From assembly GCA_022925895.1 (NCBI GenBank), contig JAKSYS010000475.1, positions 1 through 49,742 on the forward strand: DNA of 49,742 nt, in the 5' to 3' direction. Of this stretch, positions 32,398 to 41,652 are shown piece after piece; the stretch's first letter is position 1, and each line of letters starts with the position of its first letter. Made by a program: the position numbers and the translations under genes. The notes beneath the pieces were generated by a model. That model was not told the DNA's origin. It did not search any database and saw nothing but the letters and a program-made list of their open reading frames with translations. The stretch is from Fragilaria crotonensis (lineage: Eukaryota > Bacillariophyta > Fragilariophyceae > Fragilariales > Fragilariaceae).

Positions 32398-33687
32398 TCA
32401 CTCGCTGTCCTCATCCTCCGTCGTGTCCTTCTCGACCGACTGTTCCATCTTGGCGACGTAGGCCTTCGCGACCTTGAGTTTCTTCTCAATCGCCTTCTTC
32501 TTGTCTGATCCTGTCGACTCGCGCTTGCGTTTGTCACCGGCTGCATCAGCGGCTAAGCCCTTGCATTCTTTCGGCTTGTGAGCTCGCCACTTCTCGCACT
32601 TTCCACCGGTGTCTTTTCCGCACCAGTACCACATGTGACCCTGGAAGTCGACTTCTTTCTTGTCGCCTGGTTTCGGTGCCTTCCACTTCTTCGGGTGATC
32701 GCCTTCTTTCTTCTTCGAAGACTGCTTGTCACCTCCCGACTTGGCCGCTTTCTTCTTCTTCGGGCTCTCGTGGGACACCTTCTTGTTGAGCGACTTCATC
32801 GTGGAGTTGAATTTCGCTTCCAACGCCACAATCTTTTTCTTCGGCCGTCGGCGCATTCCATGTGCCCTTCTCAACCATCGTATCGTATTTGTTCTTGGCG
32901 GCTATCATCAGGTCGTCAGGTGTGAGCTCTTCCCTTCCTCGTGGTCGTCTTGCTTGCGCATGAGCCACGCTCGGAAGACTTCGTCGCTCACAGCTCCATA
33001 TCCCTTAAACAGGTTGATGAGGAGATCTGACGTCTTCTGATTCCTCGCCGTCAATGATTGGAGCAGAAGTTTCACATACTGGTTGAACTTGCCGATGTCG
33101 CTGTCCACCGTGAGTATGTAACTGTCCAAGTTTGATAACTTCGTACGAATTTGGTTGGTGGTTGCGTTCGTGTCAAGGTGGCTCTCTCGGATGATGATCT
33201 TCAAGAGAGCCACGCCGCTGCACAGATCATTGTCGCCAATCCTGTATTGGTCTGACCACAGGGAGATTCTCTTCTTCGCAGCATTCGTCAAGGACGCCAT
33301 GAGGCACTTGTAGAGCATGTATGTGTCCTGCGCCTCTCGTCCTTGCTCGTTGATGTACTGCAACTCGGACTCGGTGACTTTCTCCAATGAAATCGTGCCG
33401 TAGTTCTCGATGAGCCTCTCCTGTACCGGCTCGTTGTCGTCCGTCACCTCCAACGTGATGTTTAGGATGCCATCGGACCACCCCATCTCGTCCGCTCTGT
33501 CCTGGACGTCTTTAAGGAACTGGAAGAGGCCTTCGGCTTCACAGTCAAAGGGTTCCTTGCAGACTTCTCGGATGGCAGACTTATAGATCTTGGAGTGTTC
33601 GCTCTTCGTGAAGTCGAGCAATCCTTGGACAGCCAACGCTGGGGAGAACGCGAATACAACTTCGGCTTCGTCCGGTTCGTCAGCCAT
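32398..33687 (-). pseudogene. element E gag, two compensating indels
   Basis: Same protein as B gag (MADEPDEAEVVFAFSPALAV start at 33687, ATG in ACCATGG). Compared with B, one base is missing at about 32932-32934 and one T is extra in the T5 run at 32834-32838, so about 33 codons in between read in a wrong frame. The Cys segment WYWCGKDTGGKC is present, and Trp stands where B has TAG. The stop is TGA (32400-32398) followed by CGG, as in B. Confidence 0.92.
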
Positions 33688-33718
33688 GGTACTTTACCTT
33701 GTTTCTTCTTTTCAACTC

Positions 33719-33733
33719 GCGCAGAGGAAGCGT
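33719..33733 (-). promoter_or_regulatory. primer-binding site of element E
   Basis: ACGCTTCCTCTGCGC on the minus strand, abutting the 5' LTR; identical to the sites in B, I and J. Confidence 0.7.
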
Positions 33734-34006
33734 GTGATTTACTTGGTGTCGTGCTGGCAACACGTGCGAGCAAAACTACGAAGTAAAGGGCTTTGCAAAA
33801 GTAGGTTTTTAGGTGTTATGATTTAATTCGGTAGTCGTGTTCCCGTGTTTTCATACGGGGAACAACCGAAAAATCTTACGCGCGACTACTTACGCGACTA
33901 ATCCACGACTGAGTACGAATCCACGACTGAGTACGAATATACGTCTCGCGCTCGCATTCTGTTGGTTCTGCGCACGTGACGGTACGCAGGTACCAGTATC
34001 ATTACA
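33733..34006 (-). repeat. 5' LTR of element E
   Basis: 274 bp, almost identical to the 3' LTR: A4 instead of A5 in one run and two substitutions. Confidence 0.95.
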
Positions 34007-37000
34007 CGGATCCCTACATCACGCTTGAAATGATCATACACTCTTGCCTGCAATCGACAAAAACACTTGGCCAATTCGTATCTCGATCAGCCAAAAGCAC
34101 GCTCGCAGCAAAATCCCTCTTAGACAAGGCTCAGAACCGTTTCACCAACTTCACCTTGATCTCATGCGAAGCCCCTTTCGGTTTGGACTCACCACTGCAA
34201 CAAACTATTCAGCCTATTGTCACAACACCTGGCAAACTGACTGGCTGGATAGGACTCCCAACTGAAAGCACCACATCCATCATCACAGCCCTTAAGTCCT
34301 GGCTTACTCAGACAGAACTACTTGGCCACACAAAGTCCGTCCGCTTCATCCGTACTGATGCCGGATCTGCCTTTACATCTGCAAAATTCATCACAGAATG
34401 CACCCACCTTGGAATTAAACTTGAAGCTGCTGCTCCAGAACACCAAGAAATGAATGGCATCTGTGAAGCAAAATGGCGAGAAGTCCACAACACTGCAAAT
34501 GTACTTCTCAACACTGCCCAACTTGGCGGTGCCTTCTTCCATCATGCACATGCCTATGCTGTTAGCATTATTAATGCTTGTCCAGCCAAGAATGTGACTG
34601 ATCAACATGGCAACCCAACCACACCATTCCAATACAGCTATGGCAGAAAACCAAGCCTTGCCAACTTCCGCGTATTTGGATGCCCTATCTACTTCAAGTG
34701 CTACAAACCGACCTTCCGCAACAAGCTCATTACCTATAAGCAACAACTCCAACGTGCTTCCCGTGGTATCTTCATCGGATTTCCAGAGAACTCAGCTGGC
34801 TGGCTAGTTTACTCTCCTGATCATCCGCAGCGCATCGTTATCACTCGCGACGCCTACTTTGATGAAGGCTTCAGCTCTGCCCTTGCCTTCGATTCAAAGC
34901 CCTTTGCCGGAGCCATTCCCATCCGATCTCACTTGGATCCCAATGGACTCCAATCTTTGGACAATTCTGAACCATCATTTACCCACCAAACTGGATCTGC
35001 TGCCAATCTAGGCATCACACCATCCACTTTTATTGAAGAACTCCATGACCCTGAACCCCTCTTACAGGTACAAGACAATGGAACTCCAAGCCCTGCCCAT
35101 CCAGAAGATGATATTAATGACACTGATCCCATCACAGAATCTGACATCTCTCCTGGACCAACACCACCAACTCCTCAGCTGATCAACTGGACCTTTCACC
35201 AACTGAGACACACCCCACTTCACAAGGAAATGACCTTATACTTCCAAGAGTGTGCTGAATCTCTGCCATCAGTTGATCCCATCCACACTGCCATGCTTGC
35301 CGTTGATGCATCCACAACTTCGCCCACCAACGATCCAGTGGACAAGCATCTTCCTGAACCGCAATCCTTCAAAGCCGTTCTCAAACTTGACGATGACGTC
35401 CGCAATGCCTGGCTACATGCTATTTGCATGGAAATCAAGAACTTAATCGACCATGATACCTTCATCCTGGGTGAACAACCCCGGAAGGATGAACTTATCA
35501 TCCCTGTCAAACTTGTCTTGAAAGCAAAACAAACTGCAACTGGTAAACTTGAAAACCTTAAAGCTTGCCTTGTCGCCCGTGACAACTTGGAGAAACGACA
35601 ATTGAAGAAAACTAAAGCTGCTTACCAGCAATTTCTCCAACAACAAAAACAAGACAATGCTGAAAACAATCCTGAATCCAGCAAGCCAACTAACACAATC
35701 CCAATTGAGGTACCTCAACCTTTTGAGGACACATGGTCACCCTGTGCATCTTCAAGAGGGGTCAAGCTACTTCTCTCAACAATCTGTGCATCCCACCGCA
35801 CAGTCAAAAGTGCCGACTTCATTGGCGCGTATCTACAAGCCATAGTCATTGGTTGCCACTTTGTCAGACTTCCACTTGAGTATGCATATTACTTCCCTGA
35901 ATATGCTAAATACTTTGGAACTCCAGCCCTTTGAACAAGGGAATCTATGGACTTGTTTACTCTGGAAAATATTGGAACATTGAATTCTCTGAATGGCTTT
36001 ACTCCAAAGGATTCATCCAATCCCAGTCTGAACCTCCTATTTTGTCTTTTACAACAAACACAACCAATGGTTACACCTTCTCTTCTTTGTCGACAACATG
36101 CTCTACGCTGGCAGCAATGACGCCATCGAAAAAGAATTCGAAGAATCCGTCCGCAATCGCTTCGACGTCAAGTTCCTTGACCTGCTCAATGGTTCTTGCA
36201 AATGCGTATCCATCAACACAAAGACAAAACCTACACTCTTGACCAACATCGCTACGTTCTCAACACTTTGCAACGTTACGATCCCAACTCCGAGTTCCTG
36301 AACGTGAAACGCCATTCCCACCGGATTACTTTCAGTAAAGACAATCGACCTGTCACCGATCATGACAAACAAGTTGCGAACAACACAAGAAACGCCTCCC
36401 ATTCCGCTCCGCTGTATGTACGCTACTCTACTTGCCTACAACACCCGTGCTGATATCCTCTTCGCAGTCTGCAAACTTGCAAAAGCCTGCGTCTGCCCTG
36501 GCAAACTCAACTCTCGTGCTCTTATCTGGCTGATTGGCTACCTACGCCATCGCCCATACTATGCCATCAAGTTCTACCCGAATGCCACGACCAACCCTGT
36601 TTACGACATATGTCGTCAACACCGCATTCCCATTCCGACTTAACCGTATTTTCCGACGCCAGCTGGCAAGATTGCCCTGACACTGGCCGCTCTACTGTCG
36701 GTTATATGATTTTTCACAACGGTGCTCTCATCGAAGCCAACTCTACGATGCCAACACCAATTGCTATGTCAACGTCCGAGGCCGAATACATGGCCGCATG
36801 CTCTGCATCCATGGCCACAGCTCACATTCGGATGTTACTCTACGACATGACATATCTCGAACCAAACATTGGCGTGAATCTATGCAGCGTCTTCCAACCA
36901 TTCCATCGATTCTCATGATCGACAACGAAGCCACTGTGCAGATCGCCAAGAACGCAAATTAACCCGCAAGACTTGTCACATCGAATGACGTTTCCACTAT

Positions 37001-37180
37001 GTCTGTCAAGGCCAACAAGACGGTATACATCAACTACATTGGATACCTTGCGATTCTCAACTTGCTGACATCCTCACAAAAACACAAGTCTCTTCCAAAA
37101 TTGATCAACACATTGACAAAGTCTTCTGTACACTGCCTGATCACATGCTACAAGCTACAAGTGAATCTACAGAGATTTGA
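34007..37180 (+). pseudogene. element F pol (integrase, RT, RNase H), multiply frameshifted, RT active site mutated
   Basis: Integrase Asp1 in FHQLHLDLMRSPF (frame 34044-34265); a shift near 34240 leads to frame 33976-35934 with Asp2 in RTDAGSAF and Glu in EHQEMNGICEAKW. RT begins VRNAWLHAICMEIKNLIDHDTF and has about 45 Gln/Asn/Lys-rich residues between ACLVARDNLEKRQ and WSPCASSRGVKLLL, then SADFIGAYLQA and YYFPEYAKYFG. A shift near 35930 leads to LNKGIYGLVYSGKYWN. The RT active site reads LLFFVDNMLYAG at about 36080-36110, with Asn for the second Asp. RNase H (SDASWQDCPDTGRSTVGYM, STSEAEYMA) lies at 36610-36918, and the tail LADILTKTQ at about 37060. Several more shifts occur between these. 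Confidence 0.88.
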
Positions 37181-37191
37181 CTCAAGACGGG

Positions 37192-37260
37192 TGTTAAACA
37201 TCCAGTATCGCCCTACATATTTTTCTATTATCCCTATCCCTAAACTGTCGCTCGCATGCA
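37192..37260 (+). repeat. start of 3' LTR of element F
   Basis: Begins TGTTAAACATCC directly after AAGACGGG, a plausible polypurine tract. It matches 9033-9100. The right end cannot be fixed; the LTR may run on towards 37430. Confidence 0.75.
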
Positions 37261-37438
37261 CTGTAAAACATTACATCCGTGCTCCAGTAACCAGTGCAAC
37301 ACTGCACGACTGGAATCAAAACTCACGTCGATTCAAATCATGTTCATCTCGTTCCTCAAGTTTGAACATTGATTTTCAAACGACGCTCAACGCCTCGTTT
37401 ACGAAAAACAACGCAGCCGTACGCTGCTGACCGTGATA

Positions 37439-37485
37439 GATGTGAGGAGTGTTCCTGAGTGTTCCTTGGAAGCACTCCTCACATC
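37439..37485. repeat. hairpin-forming inverted repeat
   Basis: GATGTGAGGAGTG (37439-37451) and CACTCCTCACATC (37473-37485) are perfect inverse copies. The pairing extends through TTCC/GGAA with one bulged base, leaving a loop of about 12 bases. Confidence 0.8.
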
Positions 37486-37578
37486 TCCCTTCCCCTTTTC
37501 CCACTCTTCTCACAATTGTCAATTTTCATATTTTTAGTGCCACTTACCCTTTTTGTTCTTCTACATATTTTTCTCACG

Positions 37579-38118
37579 ATGATGATGATTGACCATGACG
37601 CGTTTTTACCCGCCGTCGTCATGACATCATACACACCGTGCTGTTCAAATATTAGTAGACAGTACGACGGTACTCACTACTATGACAACACAACACAACA
37701 CGGTAACGAGTACAACAGTACTCATCGCACATCACTTCCTCTGCCCATCGATAGTACGCGCACGTCTGACTTTACCGTTACTGTACATAACGATAAACAA
37801 ATAGACAGTGCCCACTATACGACACACGATATTTCTACTAGTCAGTCTCTCGCACATTCATGTAGCAATAGAACGACAGATAGTACATGTATCGTCATCT
37901 GTAGCGGTAGACAGCACTGCGTAGCTGTACCGTTTATAGATGAACTAAGCAGTAGTCAGTGTCGTACTAGACACTTACCTACTGGGGGCGTACCCCGTAA
38001 CGGTTACGTCCTGGTTCTTAACCCGAACCCTATGCCGACCTGCGCGTCGCTAGGTTCCGTTAACCCGAACCATATCACCTACCGTTTACGGTACTGTAGT
38101 TTTTCTGTTGTACAGTAG
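37579..38118 (+). CDS. unrecognised open frame, doubtful
   Basis: An open frame of about 179 codons from ATG to TAG. It starts MMMIDHDAFLPAVVMTSYTPCC and is rich in Ser, Thr, His and Asn. No domain, signal peptide or known motif is seen, and it lies between an LTR and the tandem repeats before the epimerase gene. It may be chance or part of LTR F. A hydrophobic stretch appears only if the frame is extended upstream to a GTG at 37459. I would not rely on it. Confidence 0.15.
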   Translation: MMMIDHDAFLPAVVMTSYTPCCSNISRQYDGTHYYDNTTQHGNEYNSTHRTSLPLPIDSTRTSDFTVTVHNDKQIDSAHYTTHDISTSQSLAHSCSNRTTDSTCIVICSGRQHCVAVPFIDELSSSQCRTRHLPTGGVPRNGYVLVLNPNPMPTCASLGSVNPNHITYRLRYCSFSVVQ

Positions 38119-38195
38119 CACACTACAGTGCCTAGTTGAACAGCGGTGAGCATGCGACTGGTGCAGGCGGGAAAATCCCGCGCAGACGTACAAAC

Positions 38196-38300
38196 CAGAC
38201 GCACAAACGCAGACGGATAAAAGCACACGCACAAAAGCATACGCACAAAAGCATACGCACAAACGCTTGTGCACAACATACGCACAAAAGCATACGCGCA
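38196..38300. repeat. short tandem repeat, ACGCACAAAAGCAT units
   Basis: A run of 14-bp units (ACGCACAAAAGCAT and variants such as ACGCACAAACGC), with a small palindromic interruption GCTTGTGCACAAC near 38264. It lies about 210 bp upstream of the epimerase start. Confidence 0.8.
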
Positions 38301-38511
38301 ACTGAATACAATATACTGGTATAGTTTAGTAGTGTACGGAGTATAATACATGTTCTTCTGTTCAGCATCTCTACAGTTCTGGTCAAGACTAACAATTGAT
38401 ATCATGACAAAATGACACGGGTGCGGTCTCGGTTTTTGGGTTACAAGGATTGTAAGCAGGTTCTACGCTATCAAACTTGTCAGCCCGAATTCTCGAAGAT
38501 CAACACAAAAA

Positions 38512-39860
38512 ATGACGACTTACAAAACTATTTCATGTCGAGGCACTTCAACATCCGGAATCGCCGGGTGCTACCGTAGGCAAACATGGATTCTCCTTTT
38601 TTTGTTTCTCTATCTAGCGATAATTGCCAAGCGGAGCGTCCCTTTCGACGTGATTCATGATGATAACAAGGCTTCCTTACTTTCGAATCCAAGAAGGGAC
38701 TTCTTACACGAGAAAGTGGAACCTCACGTCGGCTACAAGAAAGTTCTTGTCACCGGAGGAGCAGGCTTTATTGGAAGTCATGTTGCGGAATTCTTGCTCG
38801 CTAGAGGTGACGATGTCGTTATCGTGGACGAACTGAACGACTATTATGACGTTGGAATCAAACAGCAGAATCTCAAATTATTGCGTTCCAAGTATCCTTC
38901 ACGCGAGCGTCTCTCCATACACATTGGAGACGTCTGCGATTCCTCCTTCATGCTTCGGATTTTCGAAAAGTTACGCCCTCAATGGATTTGTCATATGGCA
39001 GCACGTGCGGGCGTGCGACCATCGATTGAAGATCCCTACATTTACATTCATTCCAACATTCAAGCAACAACTCGATTGATGGATTTGAGCCACAACTTTG
39101 GAATTCAAAACTTTGTCTTCGCCTCGTCGTCGTCTGTCTATGGTGGGAGCAAGTCCGAAGTCTTTTCCGAAGACGAACCGGTCGATCACCCTATCTCGCC
39201 CTATGCCGCCACGAAAAAGGCATGTGAGCTGCTGGCGTACACGTATCATCATTTGTACCATTTGAATGTTACGGCACTTCGATTCTTTACTGTCTATGGA
39301 CCGCGTGGACGTCCGGACATGGCCCCGTAAGTTGCTTTGAAAACAGGGGAGGCATTCTATAGATTTCGTCAATTCCAACAGGGTTCGGTATTATTGATCA
39401 TTGCAGTGCACTGTATCTAACGACTCATTCTACACCAAAAAAATTAAACAGGTTCAAATTCATTGATCGCATCAGTCGCGGAGTTGAAATTCAAAAATTT
39501 GGCGACGGCTCCTCCAGTCGAGATTACACCTACATCGATGATATTGTCAATGGTGTTGTTCGTGCGCTCGATCGGCGTCACAAGTACGAAATTTTCAATC
39601 TCGGCAAGGGATCTGGAACATCTTTGAAGGAGTTTATTGAGTTGATTGAAAAGCATGTGGGTCGGACCGCCAATGTTCGAGTCATGCCGGACCAACCAGG
39701 GGATGTCCCTTACACCTGTGCGAATGTGACGAAAGCGGAAATTATGTTGGGCTACCGACCCATGGTTCAGTTTGAAGAAGGCATCATGCGGACTGTAAAA
39801 TGGCACATGGAGGTATATGCCGATAGGATTCAGAACATAACTACTCGGAGTACTGTTTAA
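38512..39860 (+). CDS. UDP-glucuronate 4-epimerase, type II membrane protein, two exons
   Basis: Short-chain dehydrogenase/reductase-fold enzyme expected to interconvert UDP-glucuronate and UDP-galacturonate, using bound NAD, in the Golgi. Exons 38512-39326 and 39452-39860 give 407 residues; the splice joins MAP to FKFIDRISRGV, restoring a conserved segment. Residues 25-39 (TWILLFLFLYLAIIA) form a single membrane anchor, as in plant GAE enzymes. The Rossmann motif GGAGFIG is at 82-88, followed by VDELNDYYD, which binds NAD ribose. The Ser of SSSSVYG and Y231/K235 of YAATK form the catalytic triad, and RFFTVYGPRGRPDM is the sugar-nucleotide loop of the UDP-glucuronate epimerase group. Length and motifs fit that group better than UDP-galactose 4-epimerase or dTDP-glucose dehydratase. 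No defects were seen. Confidence 0.9.
39327..39451 (+). other. intron of the epimerase gene
   Basis: 125 bp, GTAAGT at the 5' end and AAACAG at the 3' end, phase 2 (after CC of a Pro codon). The upstream frame would otherwise stop at once (CCG TAA). Confidence 0.92.
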
Positions 39861-39891
39861 CTCTACTAGTCAATATAGCGTGTATACTTAC

Positions 39892-39897
39892 AATAAA
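39892..39897 (+). terminator. putative poly(A) signal AATAAA
   Basis: AATAAA begins 31 bases after the epimerase stop codon. Confidence 0.55.
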
Positions 39898-40126
39898 TGG
39901 TTGATCAAAGATGAAAAAAACGAAGATAACAAGTCAAAGCATATAATTGTACGTGTTAACAATCACTCTGATTTCTATCTCGTACATCATGCGTACATGC
40001 TCGTATATACCCAGATGAATCCGGATCTTCATGTCAACGAATGATGACATGATGACGCACCACTTTGTCATCACCGTATACAGTAGCTAGTATGAAACAG
40101 TCCCCGCGATTCGGAATCCATCTGAT
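39898..40126. other. intergenic, nothing recognised
   Basis: Between the epimerase 3' end and the first LTR homology of element G. No open frame or repeat was recognised. Confidence 0.5.
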
Positions 40127-40331
40127 TTCATAATCTCCGTTTAAGTATGGATACTACGAGGGAATACGGTGTACGTAGGATTTGGTATATCCTACTCCGC
40201 AAGCAGGTGTCAACCAAAGCACGTAATCACTCTTTTATCTTTACATCCTTTTTACTTGCCCTTTTGCTCTTCCTCTCGATTACCCGTAGCACACTAAGGT
40301 AAGAATCCGCCACTACGTACGAATTCGAACG
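40127..40331 (+). repeat. 5' LTR of element G (3' portion)
   Basis: Matches 41425-41639 closely, from TTCATAAT to GTACGAATTCGAAC. The 3' copy has an extra ~10 bases near its start (TTACTACGGGGA region). The true left end may lie further upstream. Confidence 0.8.
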
Positions 40332-40345
40332 GTTTATCAGACCCA
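40332..40345 (+). promoter_or_regulatory. primer-binding site of element G
   Basis: GTTTATCAGACCCA, identical to the site of element C although the internal sequences differ. Confidence 0.6.
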
Positions 40346-40738
40346 CCGAAACGACAATGGGCGTGAAACGTAAGAACAGAGGGGAGAGTGACGGAGAGTG
40401 TTATCCTCATTGTCGTTGAAGATTTTGCATTTCGTTTCTCCTCCATGAACACGGTGTAAACCATGCACTACTGCGGAATACGTAGAAATCAGAATTTCAC
40501 GAATACGATATACGCTGTTCGTAATACACTACTTGGCCACATGGCGGGCATCAGCGATCGATATCATGTGCTCACGTTCTATAATTGTCCGCTGGCGCCG
40601 TGAGGGAACAAACACGCTGAGGTCAGGACTGATCACCCTGTACCGACCGGATCGTGACCCGCCTCACACCCTACCCACTGTGGTACGGGCCGGACGAACC
40701 AAACAAATACGTACTAACGTACAAGCACTTCCACGCAG
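40346..40738 (+). other. element G untranslated leader
   Basis: No gene seen; leader between primer site and gag. Confidence 0.5.
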
Positions 40739-41300
40739 ATGGACGCTGAACCAGTTGCCGCCGTTGCGGATGACGCTGTTGTCGTTGAGGTTGAACCACC
40801 AAACCCCATTCATGACGTACTTGTGACTTGTGGTGTTACAAACGCTGCACATCGTACTACGCTTATTGAAATTGAAGGGCTTGACTTGATTGCTGCATTC
40901 ACGTCCATGGGTGGTGATGGTGATATCACCGAGATGGCAAAATGCATGGCATCGCAGCCATCAGTTGCAGCAGGGAGGGTAATCCTCGGAACAATGCAAA
41001 TTAAGAAACACCAAGATCATTGTCACGTTGCGATACAAGCTCCGAATGTTTGGCGTACCAATTGACGGTCCGGCCAACGTCTTTTGTGATGACAATGGCG
41101 TCGTCAAGAACACAACTATTCCGGAATCAATGTTGTCAAAGAAGCACAATGCTATCAATTATCATGTCGTCCGCGAAGCCGTTGCAGCTCGCATCATGCG
41201 TGTCGGGAAGGAAGATGGGATGACAAATCTTGCAGATTTATTCACGAAGGTATTGACTGCCGATCGACGTCGCAGCTTGTGTCGGCACATTATGTATTGA
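40739..41300 (+). pseudogene. element G gag start joined to RNase H end
   Basis: MDAEPVAAVADDAVVVEVEPPN begins a gag whose conserved part (DITEMAKCMASQPSVAAGRVILGTMQIKK) breaks off at about 41005-41010. In another frame the following bases read LRYKLRMFGVPIDGPANVF, the last ~90 residues of RNase H as in H and A, ending ADLFTKVLTADRRRSLCRHIMY at 41300. Everything from mid-gag to mid-RNase H is missing. The first gag ATG is in GCAGATGG. No functional protein is expected. Confidence 0.88.
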
Positions 41301-41424
41301 AGTATGCCCTGGGTTATTGGTCATCTGTGTGGGCAGGGCCTTTTAACCCCTGGAACGGATACGATCCGTGGGCTCATTGTTACCAGGTCGCGGAGGAAGC
41401 AGTTTAAATTATTTGCGTGTACGG

Positions 41425-41639
41425 TTCATAATTTACTACGGGGACCGTTTAAGTACGGATACTACGAGGGAATACGGTGTACGTAGGATTTGGTATATCC
41501 TACTCCGTAAGCAGGTGTCAACCAAAGCACGTAATCACTCTTTTATCTCTTACTTCCTTTTTGCTTGCCCTTTTGCTCTTCCTCTTGTTTACCCGTAGCA
41601 CACTAAGGTAAGAATCCGCAACTACGTACGAATTCGAAC
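41425..41639 (+). repeat. 3' LTR of element G
   Basis: Direct copy of the 40127-40331 LTR. It ends at GAATTCGAAC, 13 bp before the element H coding tail. Confidence 0.8.
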
Positions 41640-41652
41640 GTTTCGATCTAAC

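Larger units (their letters stand above)
27870..34006 (-). mobile_element. copia element E, full length, young
   Basis: Minus-strand copia, close relative of B. The LTRs (27870-28144 and 33733-34006) differ by two substitutions and one indel. Primer site at 33719-33733; polypurine tract GGAAGCGAGAAGGAG next to 28145. All domains of gag and pol are present with intact catalytic residues, and only four single-base indels break the frames. The flanks do not match: GAGAT in D on the left, CGGAT in F on the right. Confidence 0.95.
34007..37260 (+). mobile_element. copia element F, 5'-truncated, distinct clade
   Basis: Starts abruptly at the E border within the region before the integrase and runs through pol to a 3' LTR starting TGTTAAACATCCAGTAT at 37192, after AGACGGG. 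The LTR end is not defined; at least the first ~65 bp match 9033-9100. The 5' LTR and gag are absent. Pol belongs to a different copia group from the other elements. Confidence 0.85.
40127..41639 (+). mobile_element. copia element G, internally deleted non-autonomous copy
   Basis: LTR homology 40127-40331 and 41425-41639 encloses about 1.1 kb that holds only the start of gag and the end of RNase H. The primer site is at 40332-40345, and GGAGGAAGCAG before 41412 may be the polypurine tract. The outer ends of the LTRs are not certain. Confidence 0.85.

Noticed and set aside
38196-38300. Repeat array considered as a CRISPR-like array
   Set aside because: Units are 14 bp and nearly contiguous with no unique spacers; eukaryotic context.
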